A program made the translations under genes and the position numbers. 64,000 nucleotides of DNA from Nostoc sp. T09 (GTDB taxonomy: Bacteria; Cyanobacteriota; Cyanobacteriia; Cyanobacteriales; Nostocaceae): contig NZ_MTAV01000020.1 of the NCBI RefSeq assembly GCF_002154695.1, forward strand, positions 1 through 64,000, written 5' to 3'. Positions 10,336 to 19,443 of this stretch are shown in pieces. Within the stretch, counting starts at the first letter, position 1. Every line of letters begins with the position of its first letter. A model generated the notes under the pieces. It did not search any database. It was given only the letters and a program-made list of their open reading frames with translations, and was not told where the DNA came from.

Positions 10336-11526
10336 ATGTCGTTTCAGCGCGTCCACCAATCCAATTCCGAGAATACCCAGACTTCACGGAGTACTTCTCA
10401 GTTTACGCCTCGCCCTTTCTCTGTCCAGCAGCCTGAACATCCTCTAACACAGGCGAAAATTGAGAATCAAGCCTTCGAGCAAACCCAGTTTGAAGCAACA
10501 GGGCTACGGCTTAAGGAGAAGTACGGCACAATCACTCCTGTGGAACAAGAAAAGCTGGGTGTACTGCAAGCCAAAATGGATAGCTTTTGGGCACAGCAGA
10601 TGGAAATGGCTAAAGCACAGCCGAATTTGTTGGAAATCCTCATTCGCAATGCTCAGTCAACTTCAGCAACCTCACCAGCAGCAATTATTCAGCCCAAGTT
10701 AACGTTGGGACAACCAAACAACCTATACGAGCAGCAAGCTGAACGTGTTGCCGATCCGCCTATACCGATTCCTTCTGATCAACAGGAAATAAGGGTTTAC
10801 TTTGCAGGAATAACTCAGCCAAAGGCTCCTCCCGCTGGAATGTCTTTTATTAGTCAGCAATCTTCCCAATCTTCACTGGGGACTGTATTGGGTTGGACTG
10901 GTATTCCTAACGCACCTGCTTATACTGCTCCCAGACTTGATGTGAAAGAATCCCATGTAAGAAAACCCAATAATACAGTAATGCATTATGCCGAAATCCT
11001 ACCTACAACGTCAAAAGATGCTGTTATCGAATCTTATTATCCGGCACCTGGGGATCATGCAAGGGGTACATATACCGACAAAGGAAAAACGTATATCTCC
11101 ATTTGGCGAATTAGCAAAGTGATTTCTAAGCTAGTTCAGGATGGGGAACAGGAACATGTGGATGATGCACAAAGAGCTTATGACATCACCTACAAACTCA
11201 TTGCCGATCAAATCAATCTTCTGGCTGCTAAAGGTGAGAAATTTGGTCCTGCAACTACCCCAGACAAAGCCCGTCAAATGGCTGAAGCTGAACTTTTCAA
11301 GTTACTTCCTGCACCACTGCAAACTGGCTATGGTGGTTGGGTTGCTATGCTTGATTTTCTTCTAAAAATGACCAATGCACGAGATGTAAAAGGTTGGCAT
11401 ACGCTAGATAGTTCTGCAAGTACCCAAGGTAATAAAACAATTTATACGATAGTTAAAACCGGGACTACTCAGATCACAACAGTCCCATCGGATAAGCTCG
11501 TCAATTATCCATCGGATAAATTCTAA
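10336..11526 (+). CDS. Protein with DUF4157/eCIS-type leader motif and unknown C-terminal domain
   Basis: A 396-residue protein. Residues 1-45 are Ser/Gln/Thr-rich and probably disordered, 45-110 are helical and Gln-rich, and 117-140 read IIQPKLTLGQPNNLYEQQAE then RVAD. This matches the leader that precedes the DUF4157 (eCIS core) domain in cyanobacterial proteins, but DUF4157 itself, including its HEAWHVVQQ-like motif, is missing. Instead a globular C-terminal region follows, with EQEHVDD at 271-277 in a helix, a cluster of acidic residues and His that could bind metal, and a conserved-looking HTLDSSAS near the end. A good Shine-Dalgarno (AGGTAGGTG) precedes ATG. Possibly a cargo or toxin of an extracellular contractile injection system; no structural eCIS genes are in the window. 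Confidence 0.65.
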   Translation: MSFQRVHQSNSENTQTSRSTSQFTPRPFSVQQPEHPLTQAKIENQAFEQTQFEATGLRLKEKYGTITPVEQEKLGVLQAKMDSFWAQQMEMAKAQPNLLEILIRNAQSTSATSPAAIIQPKLTLGQPNNLYEQQAERVADPPIPIPSDQQEIRVYFAGITQPKAPPAGMSFISQQSSQSSLGTVLGWTGIPNAPAYTAPRLDVKESHVRKPNNTVMHYAEILPTTSKDAVIESYYPAPGDHARGTYTDKGKTYISIWRISKVISKLVQDGEQEHVDDAQRAYDITYKLIADQINLLAAKGEKFGPATTPDKARQMAEAELFKLLPAPLQTGYGGWVAMLDFLLKMTNARDVKGWHTLDSSASTQGNKTIYTIVKTGTTQITTVPSDKLVNYPSDKF

Positions 11527-11592
11527 ATCGTATCTACAAATCACTCTATGAGAATATTTTTCTTGATATCGAGAATCCTTGGAAAAAATTTG

Positions 11593-11640
11593 CTATTAAT
11601 TTAAAGCCCAATCTTCTAGAAAAAACAAGCGATCGCACAA
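11593..11640. repeat. nagZ 3'-end repeat, copy A
   Basis: Diverged copy of the last coding bases of nagZ (compare 13344-13385), here 1.7 kb away from the gene and placed directly upstream of the first toxin-antitoxin operon. The homology with copy B continues through the promoter region to about 11758. Confidence 0.7.
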
Positions 11641-11717
11641 TACCCAGATCCAACTAGTTTTTGATTTGGCGAGTAGGAGCGATCGTAAACTTAAGACAAC
11701 GCACTCAACGTCACCCT

Positions 11718-11948
11718 ATGGACTGGCAATCTAAAATCACGATTGACCCTAATATCTTGGTCGGCAAACCCATTATCAAAGGCACTCGCCTTGCTGTGGA
11801 GTTTATTATCGACCTGCTTGCTCAAGGCTGGACAAACGACGAAATTCTCCGCAATTACCCTGGTATCACTCTTGAAGATATTCAAGCGTGCCTCAGCTAT
11901 GCCAGCGCCACCCTCAAAGCAGAAAAAGTCTACGCCTTTCCTGCATAG
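11718..11948 (+). CDS. DUF433 antitoxin-like protein
   Basis: The start is set at ATG 11718 (MDWQSKITIDPNILVGKPII) because DUF433 proteins begin here; the upstream extension is not conserved and lies in repeat sequence. It is 76 residues with the DUF433 core IDPNILVGKPIIKGTRLAV followed by a winged-helix-like LLAQGWTNDEILRNYPGIT and LEDIQACLSYA. DUF433 proteins are small DNA-binding antitoxin candidates that precede DUF5615 PIN-like toxins. The stop is three bases before the next gene's ATG, so the two form an operon. Confidence 0.85.
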   Translation: MDWQSKITIDPNILVGKPIIKGTRLAVEFIIDLLAQGWTNDEILRNYPGITLEDIQACLSYASATLKAEKVYAFPA

Positions 11949-11951
11949 CTC

Positions 11952-12278
11952 ATGCGCTTTCTTGCCAACGAGAACTTTCCCAGAGATGCTGTAGAAGCCC
12001 TACGACAGCAGGGGCACTATGTAGTTTGGATTCGCACTGATGCGCCTGGGATTGCAGATCCAGAGGTGTTGAACCACGCTCAAACAGACGATCGCATTCT
12101 GCTAACCTTCGACAAGGACTTTGGTGAACTTGCCTTTCGTTCACAGTTACCTGCTACCAGTGGAATTATCCTGTTTTGGATTAAAGCTCCCTCTGGTGCA
12201 GTTGTGGCTCAAAAAGTTGCTACTGCGATCGCATCCCGAAATGATTGGGCAGGTGATTTCAGCATGAGAACTTTCTAA
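11952..12278 (+). CDS. DUF5615 PIN-like toxin
   Basis: 108 residues of the DUF5615 (Mut7-C/PIN-like) family: FLANENFPRDAVEALRQQGH at the start with the first acidic site residue, then ADPEVLNHAQTDDRILLTFD followed by KDFGELAF, which hold the conserved Asp residues of the PIN-type nuclease centre. It is the probable toxin partner of the DUF433 protein just upstream. RNase activity is inferred from the fold. A second, broken copy lies at 13112-13331. Confidence 0.85.
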   Translation: MRFLANENFPRDAVEALRQQGHYVVWIRTDAPGIADPEVLNHAQTDDRILLTFDKDFGELAFRSQLPATSGIILFWIKAPSGAVVAQKVATAIASRNDWAGDFSMRTF

Positions 12279-12286
12279 AAACACCT

Positions 12287-12332
12287 ACTATTGATTTAAA
12301 ATCCTACTTCTTGAAAAGAACAAGCGATTACA
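12287..12332. repeat. nagZ 3'-end repeat, copy B
   Basis: The sequence TTGATTTAAAATCC(T)ACTTCTTGAAAAGAACA matches the nagZ 3' end at 13344-13377 nearly exactly. It begins nine bases after the toxin stop codon and opens the second copy of the operon's upstream region. Confidence 0.8.
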
Positions 12333-12466
12333 CAATACCTAGACTCAACTAGTTTTTGATTTGGTGGCTAGGAGCGATCGTAAACTTAAGACAACGCACT
12401 CAACGTCATCTTATGGACTGGAAATCTAGAATCACGATTGACCCGAATATCCTTAGTTGCGTTTAA
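12333..12466 (+). pseudogene. 5' remnant of a second DUF433 gene
   Basis: The stretch repeats the upstream region and first codons of the intact DUF433 gene (11641-11758) at high identity. From ATG 12413 it reads MDWKSRITIDPNIL and then runs into unrelated sequence and a TAA at 12464. The break at about 12456 is the left edge of the inserted three-gene cassette. Confidence 0.85.
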
Positions 12467-12469
12467 TTT

Positions 12470-12670
12470 TCAAAGATTTTCTTTTGTGTCTCGCTTTGCT
12501 TCTATCAATTCCTGTAGTATGTCAGCCTCGTCTACGGTGTAAAACTTTTGATTTGGTTCTGCATTAATTTTGTCCATTAATGCGTAAAACGCCTCTGTAT
12601 CGTTGCGATGTTCTAACAAATAACGTTTTAACTCAGATTTACTCATTTTCACAAAGTTCGGCTTGGTCAT
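12470..12670 (-). CDS. DUF6887-like small protein, third gene of cassette
   Basis: 66 residues: MTKPNFVKMSKSELKRYLLE, HRNDTEAFYALMDKINAEPN, then an acidic tail with DEADILQELIEAKR. It resembles small cyanobacterial proteins classed as DUF6887, recalled to occur beside DUF6888. No catalytic motif is evident; it is all-helical by eye. It overlaps the preceding gene by four bases (ATGA), so translation is probably coupled. Function unknown; a role in a toxin-antitoxin-like unit is an inference from operon form and location. Confidence 0.65.
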   Translation of the reverse strand: MTKPNFVKMSKSELKRYLLEHRNDTEAFYALMDKINAEPNQKFYTVDEADILQELIEAKRDTKENL

Positions 12671-12858
12671 TCGTCATATCTCCATTTCCCATTGCGGTTG
12701 ATCACAATTCCTGTTTCTTCTCCAGCCAAGATATAGATGTTTCCTGTTCGTTCATCTAATCTCACTATGAAGATAGCTAATAGCAAAGTTGTCAGGTTTT
12801 GGCTGAGAATGAAACAAGTCAGGTTTTGTTCATAAGTCGGATAGCGCGGATACCTCAT
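12667..12858 (-). CDS. DUF6888-like small protein, second gene of cassette
   Basis: The start is placed at ATG 12858, which overlaps the TGA of the upstream gene (TGATG), rather than the TTG one codon earlier. 63 residues: YPTYEQNLTCFILSQNLTTL, then LLAIFIVRLDERTGNIYILA and GEETGIVINRNGKWRY. The pattern of a helix followed by a beta-hairpin with an NG-W ending fits the DUF6888 family of cyanobacteria as I recall it. No known biochemical role. Confidence 0.65.
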   Translation of the reverse strand: MRYPRYPTYEQNLTCFILSQNLTTLLLAIFIVRLDERTGNIYILAGEETGIVINRNGKWRYDE

Positions 12859-13043
12859 CAACGTTGATTTACTTTTTTGATAGCCGCATCACACCACAAT
12901 CTGATTGCTTGCTCCATTGCCTCGCTATGCCCAACCTCTAATTCCAGAGCTAATCGCTTGAAATTCTTCAGTAAATCTTTTGGTAAGTAGGCAGCGCTTT
13001 GGGTGTAATCGCTGTGAGTCCTTTTGTTAATTCGATTTTCCAT
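12858..13043 (-). CDS. Small RHH/antitoxin-like DNA-binding protein, first gene of cassette
   Basis: 61 residues: a basic N-terminus (ENRINKRTHSDYTQSAAYLP), then KDLLKNFKRLALELEVGHSE and AMEQAIRLWCDAAIKK. The short strand followed by two helices is the layout of ribbon-helix-helix repressors and CopG-type antitoxins. A 16-bp palindromic element (13071-13086) sits just upstream, where an autorepressor would bind. It leads an overlapping three-gene operon. DNA binding is inferred. Confidence 0.6.
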   Translation of the reverse strand: MENRINKRTHSDYTQSAAYLPKDLLKNFKRLALELEVGHSEAMEQAIRLWCDAAIKKVNQR

Positions 13044-13070
13044 AATGAGAAGACAGTTAATTTGCTGTTA

Positions 13071-13086
13071 TGCTAGCACGCTAGCA
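13071..13086. promoter_or_regulatory. Palindromic operator candidate of the three-gene cassette
   Basis: TGCTAGC-AC-GCTAGCA, a double palindrome 28 bases upstream of the ATG of the RHH-like gene, overlapping the place where a -10 region of the minus-strand operon would lie. Two adjacent self-complementary GCTAGC half sites suit a tetrameric RHH repressor. Confidence 0.55.
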
Positions 13087-13111
13087 AATATCTAGAGGAA
13101 AGGATGTATCT

Positions 13112-13331
13112 GAGATTGTCGATCCACAGGTGTTAAGCCGCGCTCAAATCGGCGATCGCATTCTCCTCAGCTTCGATAAGGACTTTGGTGAACTTGCCTT
13201 CCGTTCACAGTTACCTTGCTATTGATTTAAAATCCTACTTCTTGGAAAAAACAAGCGATCGCTAACTCAATGTATCCTGCGATCGCATCTCGAAACTATT
13301 AGGCAGGTGATTTCAGCATGAGAACTTTCTA
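13112..13331 (+). pseudogene. Broken second DUF5615 gene
   Basis: Bases 13112-13214 encode VDPQVLSRAQIGDRILLSFD then KDFGELAFRSQLP, matching the middle of the intact toxin. The frame is then replaced by a nagZ-end repeat (copy C, 13217-13277) and resumes at 13278 with the last residues, interrupted by a stop (ASRNY stop AGDFSMRTF). The N-terminal third is missing, lost at the right edge of the cassette insertion. Confidence 0.85.
13217..13277. repeat. nagZ 3'-end repeat, copy C
   Basis: A copy of the nagZ 3' end that extends further into the gene than copies A and B (it includes the counterpart of GCGATCGCTAATTCAG). It is inserted inside the broken toxin copy. Confidence 0.8.
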
Positions 13332-13348
13332 AAAACACCTGCTTTGAT

Positions 13349-14449
13349 TTAAAATCCAACTTCTTGAAAAGAACAGGCGATCGCTAATTCAGCGTGTTCT
13401 TTTAACGTATCTTGATCGAGAGTATGAACCAGATACTGGGGAGTGACAGCCAGTAGTTTATCGATTCTGTTTCTAGCTGCTGCTACTACTGATTCATCAA
13501 GGCTACCGCTACTGAGAGAATCCCCAAAATCTTTAGCGATGTGATAGGTACGTTCCAAAGATGATGAATTAATGTTACGCGAGACAATAAACAAATCGCA
13601 GCCAGCATGAATTGCCCGCGCCACTGTACCTTTGTGGTTAAACATATCTGAGACTGCTTTCATATCTAGGTCATCAGATACCACTACGCCCTGAAAACCT
13701 AGTTCTTCTCGCAGTATGGCGTTGAGAATGCCTTGGGAAAGAGTTGCTGGCACATCAGGATCTATTTTAGGAAACAGGATATGGGCCGTCATAATCAAAG
13801 GCACCTGTTCCTCAATTAAAGCTTTGAAGGGTATGAGTTCTCGATTTCGCAGATCTTCTGTAGACAGATGCAGTACTGGTAGTTCCAGATGGGAGTCCTG
13901 GCTGGTGTCACCATGACCGGGGAAGTGTTTGGCACATCCGAGAATTCCTGACTCCTGAAGTCCGAGGTAGTATTCCCGCACAGCTTTGGCAGCAGTTTCG
14001 GGAGTCGTACCAAAGGCACGAGGGCCAATGACAGGATTTTGGGGATTAGAATAAATATCTGCTACAGGTGCCCAGGATATATTAATTCCCAGAGACTTGA
14101 GTTCTATTGCTGTGGCTTTTGCTACCTGACGCGATCGCGATTGCAACAGTGAGGCATGAGGAAAACGAGTAATTGGTAAAGGTGTACGCACGACCCGACC
14201 GCCTTCATGGTCTAGGGTAATAAACATGGAATCACGTTCGGCGTATTGTCGTATCTGGTCGATCAACTCTCTAAAAGTTTGCAACCAAATTTCATAGGAA
14301 GTGCCATCCAAAAAGTTCTTCGCGAAAAAGATTACCCCTATCGGTTGTAATTCACTAAGTGCCCGTTTATCGTCGTCACTTAATGTCGTGCCGGAAACAC
14401 CGAGAATTAAATGATGCCCAAAGCCCTGGAGATGCTGCGTTACTGACAT
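13349..14449 (-). CDS. nagZ: Beta-N-acetylhexosaminidase, glycoside hydrolase family 3
   Basis: 366 residues with the GH3 barrel: LGVSGTTLSDDDKRAL start, FITLDHEGGRVVRTP, the NagZ signature KHFPGHGDTSQDSHLELP with the catalytic His/Asp pair of the loop, and VVSDDLDMKAVS carrying the nucleophile Asp in the SDD motif. It removes N-acetylglucosamine from anhydromuropeptides or GlcNAc-glycosides, normally in the cytoplasm during wall recycling. The last 14 codons (AELAIACSFQEVGF) are the sequence duplicated three times downstream. Length is typical. Confidence 0.93.
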   Translation of the reverse strand: MSVTQHLQGFGHHLILGVSGTTLSDDDKRALSELQPIGVIFFAKNFLDGTSYEIWLQTFRELIDQIRQYAERDSMFITLDHEGGRVVRTPLPITRFPHASLLQSRSRQVAKATAIELKSLGINISWAPVADIYSNPQNPVIGPRAFGTTPETAAKAVREYYLGLQESGILGCAKHFPGHGDTSQDSHLELPVLHLSTEDLRNRELIPFKALIEEQVPLIMTAHILFPKIDPDVPATLSQGILNAILREELGFQGVVVSDDLDMKAVSDMFNHKGTVARAIHAGCDLFIVSRNINSSSLERTYHIAKDFGDSLSSGSLDESVVAAARNRIDKLLAVTPQYLVHTLDQDTLKEHAELAIACSFQEVGF

Positions 14450-14582
14450 AACGTTTTACCTGTGGCTATCTATTCAATAGCATTTAATTTCTGATACCAG
14501 AGGTATGGTAATTGCTAGTAGCTATTTATGCAATCAGCTATTAGCAATCAGCCATGAGTAATTAGCAATAATCAAGACTCGA

Positions 14583-15818
14583 TTAAAAGTCGGAGACTAA
14601 GGCAAGTTGCCTGACAGGTTTGGGTTTTCCAGTTTTGGGGTTGGAAGCTTTCAAGGTCATTTTGGGTTTACTACTTTGCAAAATCACGGCTTCATAGGGC
14701 ACTACTCCAGCAATTTCGCTGTCGAGACAACGCGCTGCTGCTTGTGATAGATCTAAGCTTCGAGGTGGAATATAAGGACCGCGATCGTTCACTCGCACAA
14801 TTACAGCTTTTCTTGTTTTTAAATTTGTCACCTGCAAATATGTATTAAAGGGCAGGGACTTATGGGCTACTGTCAATTCATTTTGGTTGTATATCTCGCC
14901 GTTTGCTGTTAAACGTCCATGAAAATAGCCCCCATACCAAGAAGCTAACCCAGATATTTTGCTTGGAGAAGGGGTGACACCATACATTTCCCTCTGCCCT
15001 TCTACGAGTGTCAGTTTTGGTGCTTTGAATGCAGAACGCAGATTATTAATCCAATCAATTGCTAATAATTCACCACTTCTATGGAATCGTCGAGAAATCT
15101 GTTTTTCAATTCCCCATAAAAAGCGATTACCTGCCATTAACGCAGGTATACCATCTACTAAAGCAGGCCGTAATTGATGAGCATCTAAGTTGGGTGACTT
15201 AACTAAGGGCATTAAGCGTTGTTGCATTGACTTTGCAGCAATTTCTGTGGGCAAAGTCGCAACTGCACGGTTATTTACCCAGACTTCATAGTTCTCTCGA
15301 CCTCTATGAACAACCAATACTGGCAAGGAAGCAGACATAAAATTCTGCTCAACAGGATTAGCAAAGCGAAAGAAATCTTGCAGCGATCGCAGGATTTTAT
15401 TCGGTAAAAAATCTCGGTTTAAAGAGCCAGAGTTAATTATTTTTCCAGAAGACAACCCGCTAGATGTCTGTAAGATAGGTTGTTTTGATGCTATCTCTTG
15501 ACCAAAACTACAAAGCTGTTTTTTGCTATTGTTAACTGCTGTTTCCTTAGCATTTGGCGGTTGCTCTAGATTTGTTTTGCTTTCACTCTTTCCCCAATCT
15601 ATTCTTAAAAATCTTGTGGGTAGTAACGTCGTGCTCCAAACATTTATCGACTGTTTAGGTTGCACAAACAATGGGCGGTGCCTACTTACAAATTTTCCCA
15701 GATTGGCTGAAACTTTTGTTGGTAATACATTTGCTGTAATACTTGGTGGTAAGTTGTTGCTAAATGACAAAAAAGAACTAATCCAAGATGTCATGCAAAG
15801 GAATTCAAACAATATCAT
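14583..15818 (-). CDS. rlpA: RlpA-like septal ring lytic transglycosylase family protein
   Basis: 411 residues. The C-terminal double-psi beta-barrel (about 280-385) is clear: GLASWYGGYFHGRLTANGE, ELTVAHKSLPFNTYLQVTN, VNDRGPYIPPRSLDLSQAAA. The N-terminal 270 residues are poorly conserved, Ser/Asn-rich with a central globular stretch (YEVWVNNRAVATLPTEIAAK) typical of cyanobacterial RlpA-like proteins. The first residues contain only a weak hydrophobic start (MILFEFLCMTSWISSFLSF), so export is probable but not certain. It would act on peptidoglycan at septa. It follows nagZ on the same strand 133 bases upstream, consistent with a wall-metabolism neighbourhood. Confidence 0.88.
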   Translation of the reverse strand: MILFEFLCMTSWISSFLSFSNNLPPSITANVLPTKVSANLGKFVSRHRPLFVQPKQSINVWSTTLLPTRFLRIDWGKSESKTNLEQPPNAKETAVNNSKKQLCSFGQEIASKQPILQTSSGLSSGKIINSGSLNRDFLPNKILRSLQDFFRFANPVEQNFMSASLPVLVVHRGRENYEVWVNNRAVATLPTEIAAKSMQQRLMPLVKSPNLDAHQLRPALVDGIPALMAGNRFLWGIEKQISRRFHRSGELLAIDWINNLRSAFKAPKLTLVEGQREMYGVTPSPSKISGLASWYGGYFHGRLTANGEIYNQNELTVAHKSLPFNTYLQVTNLKTRKAVIVRVNDRGPYIPPRSLDLSQAAARCLDSEIAGVVPYEAVILQSSKPKMTLKASNPKTGKPKPVRQLALVSDF

Positions 15819-16543
15819 GTCGGTTTAATGTCCAAGTAACTGCACAATTCAACAGTGCACCCCTGGTTTTGCTAAACAACATTCTTTGGCTACGAAATTA
15901 AAATTTTATTCTTTGAAACAGAAAAAAATCCTCTCATTTTTTGGCAAAACACTGAGCGATCCCCAGCAGGGATCATCATATCTTGTTGTCAGTAAATATA
16001 CAAATAAAACTTTTAGATATTGTTTTGAATTATTAGCCTGTTTTAAATTTAAATTTTTTATAATTCACTTTCATCCCACAGGAAAAAATGCATAATCATT
16101 TATTTAACAACTGCAAAAATACCTAAATATAAAACTAAAAAGTATTAATTTTTACATAAAACATTTATTTATAAAAATAAAATACACCGATAAGTGACCA
16201 ACAATCTTCACCAATTGGGAAATTTAGCGTGAAAACAAATTTCAGTAGATTGGTAAAAAATCAATTCTGGGTGTCTACACAACAAGGTAAAAGGCTCAAA
16301 TTAAAAGCTTTTAAGTTTTAAACATGAGTTGCTTTAAATAAAAATAATCTGATTGAGTGAGACTTTTGGGATTGATCGGGTATAGCGAAAGACCTAAAAC
16401 TAATAGTGCTAAATAGTGATTTCACAGCCTATTTAAAAGTTTTTTTGGGAAGCGATCGCACAATCGCTGCGAAATGTAACAGATTGCAACGTATAATGAG
16501 AACGGCAAAATGACTAAGAAATCTTGAAGAGCAGTAGGGTTAA
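15819..16543. other. AT-rich spacer between divergent rlpA and crtP
   Basis: 725 bases without a convincing gene; a 69-codon open frame at 15886 has no start context or coding character. It contains a small hairpin GATCCC-GGGATC at 15958-15974 and, close to crtP, a TATAAT box at 16492-16497, 46 bases before the start codon. It must contain both promoters. Confidence 0.5.
16492..16497 (+). promoter_or_regulatory. Candidate -10 box of crtP
   Basis: A perfect TATAAT preceded at a suitable distance by no clear TTGACA, in the only plausible spot before the crtP-crtB operon. A factor-dependent or extended promoter is possible. Confidence 0.4.
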
Positions 16544-18899
<2,356 letters not shown>

Positions 18900-19019
18900 A
18901 GCTTAGTCAAGGGTCAATAGTTAAGAGTTAATAGCCAAGCTAATCAGCACGGGTCAAGAGTCAATAGTCTCAGAGCTTTTGACTAATGACCAATGGCTAA
19001 TAACTAATGACTAAAAAAT
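18900..19019. repeat. STRR-type repeat spacer after crtB
   Basis: A run of degenerate heptamers such as GTCAATAGTTAAGAG and ACTAATGACCAATGGCTAAT, the same TGACTAA/GTCAATA type of repeat found near 5720, 32750, 41236 and 58900. No gene or clear terminator. Confidence 0.6.
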
Positions 19020-19066
19020 GTTTGACTTCTCTGAATCTATCTGCTACCATTGTTATTCGTGACCCA

Positions 19067-19158
19067 GGAGAGGTGGCTGAGTGGTCGAAAGCGGCAGATT
19101 GCTAATCTGTTGTACGGCAGGCAACTCCGTACCGAGGGTTCGAATCCCTCCCTCTCCG
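19067..19158 (+). tRNA. tRNA-Ser(GCU)
   Basis: Acceptor GGAGAGG (19067-19073) pairs with CCTCTCC (19151-19157) followed by the discriminator G. The anticodon loop reads TTGCTAA with anticodon GCT. A long variable arm (TTGTACGGCAGGCAACTCCGT region) and T arm GAGGGTTCGAATCCCTC mark a class II serine tRNA. No CCA is encoded. Confidence 0.97.
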
Positions 19159-19443
19159 TTTTCCAAGGTATTGGAACTAAGTGATGAATAATGAAAGCTC
19201 AATTTAATCACTAGCGAAACTATACCTTATATATTTTTTTTTACAATTGAGCGCCATAAATTTTTCCAAAGTGATAAAAATATTTTCTTTGGGTATAGGT
19301 ATTAATTTTGGTGTGCATACTTCTATATCTTCAAGGGGATGATATTATTTATCCTTTGGAGTCTGTTAAAATCGGCCTAACCTGAAAATATAGTTTAGAA
19401 TCCTACTTTCAGGCTCCTAAAGATTAGAGGAGTGAAAGTATTT

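Noticed and set aside
15886-16095. 69-codon open frame upstream of crtP
   Set aside because: Phe/Lys-rich product typical of random AT-rich DNA; no ribosome-binding site; no domain.
16476-16497. NtcA-type site (GTA-N8-TAC) before crtP
   Set aside because: The right half reads CAA and lies two bases from the TATAAT box, not the 22 expected for NtcA activation.
18900-19020. CRISPR array
   Set aside because: The repeated units are 7-9 bases, imperfect and without unique spacers; they are STRR-type repeats. No cas gene is in the window.
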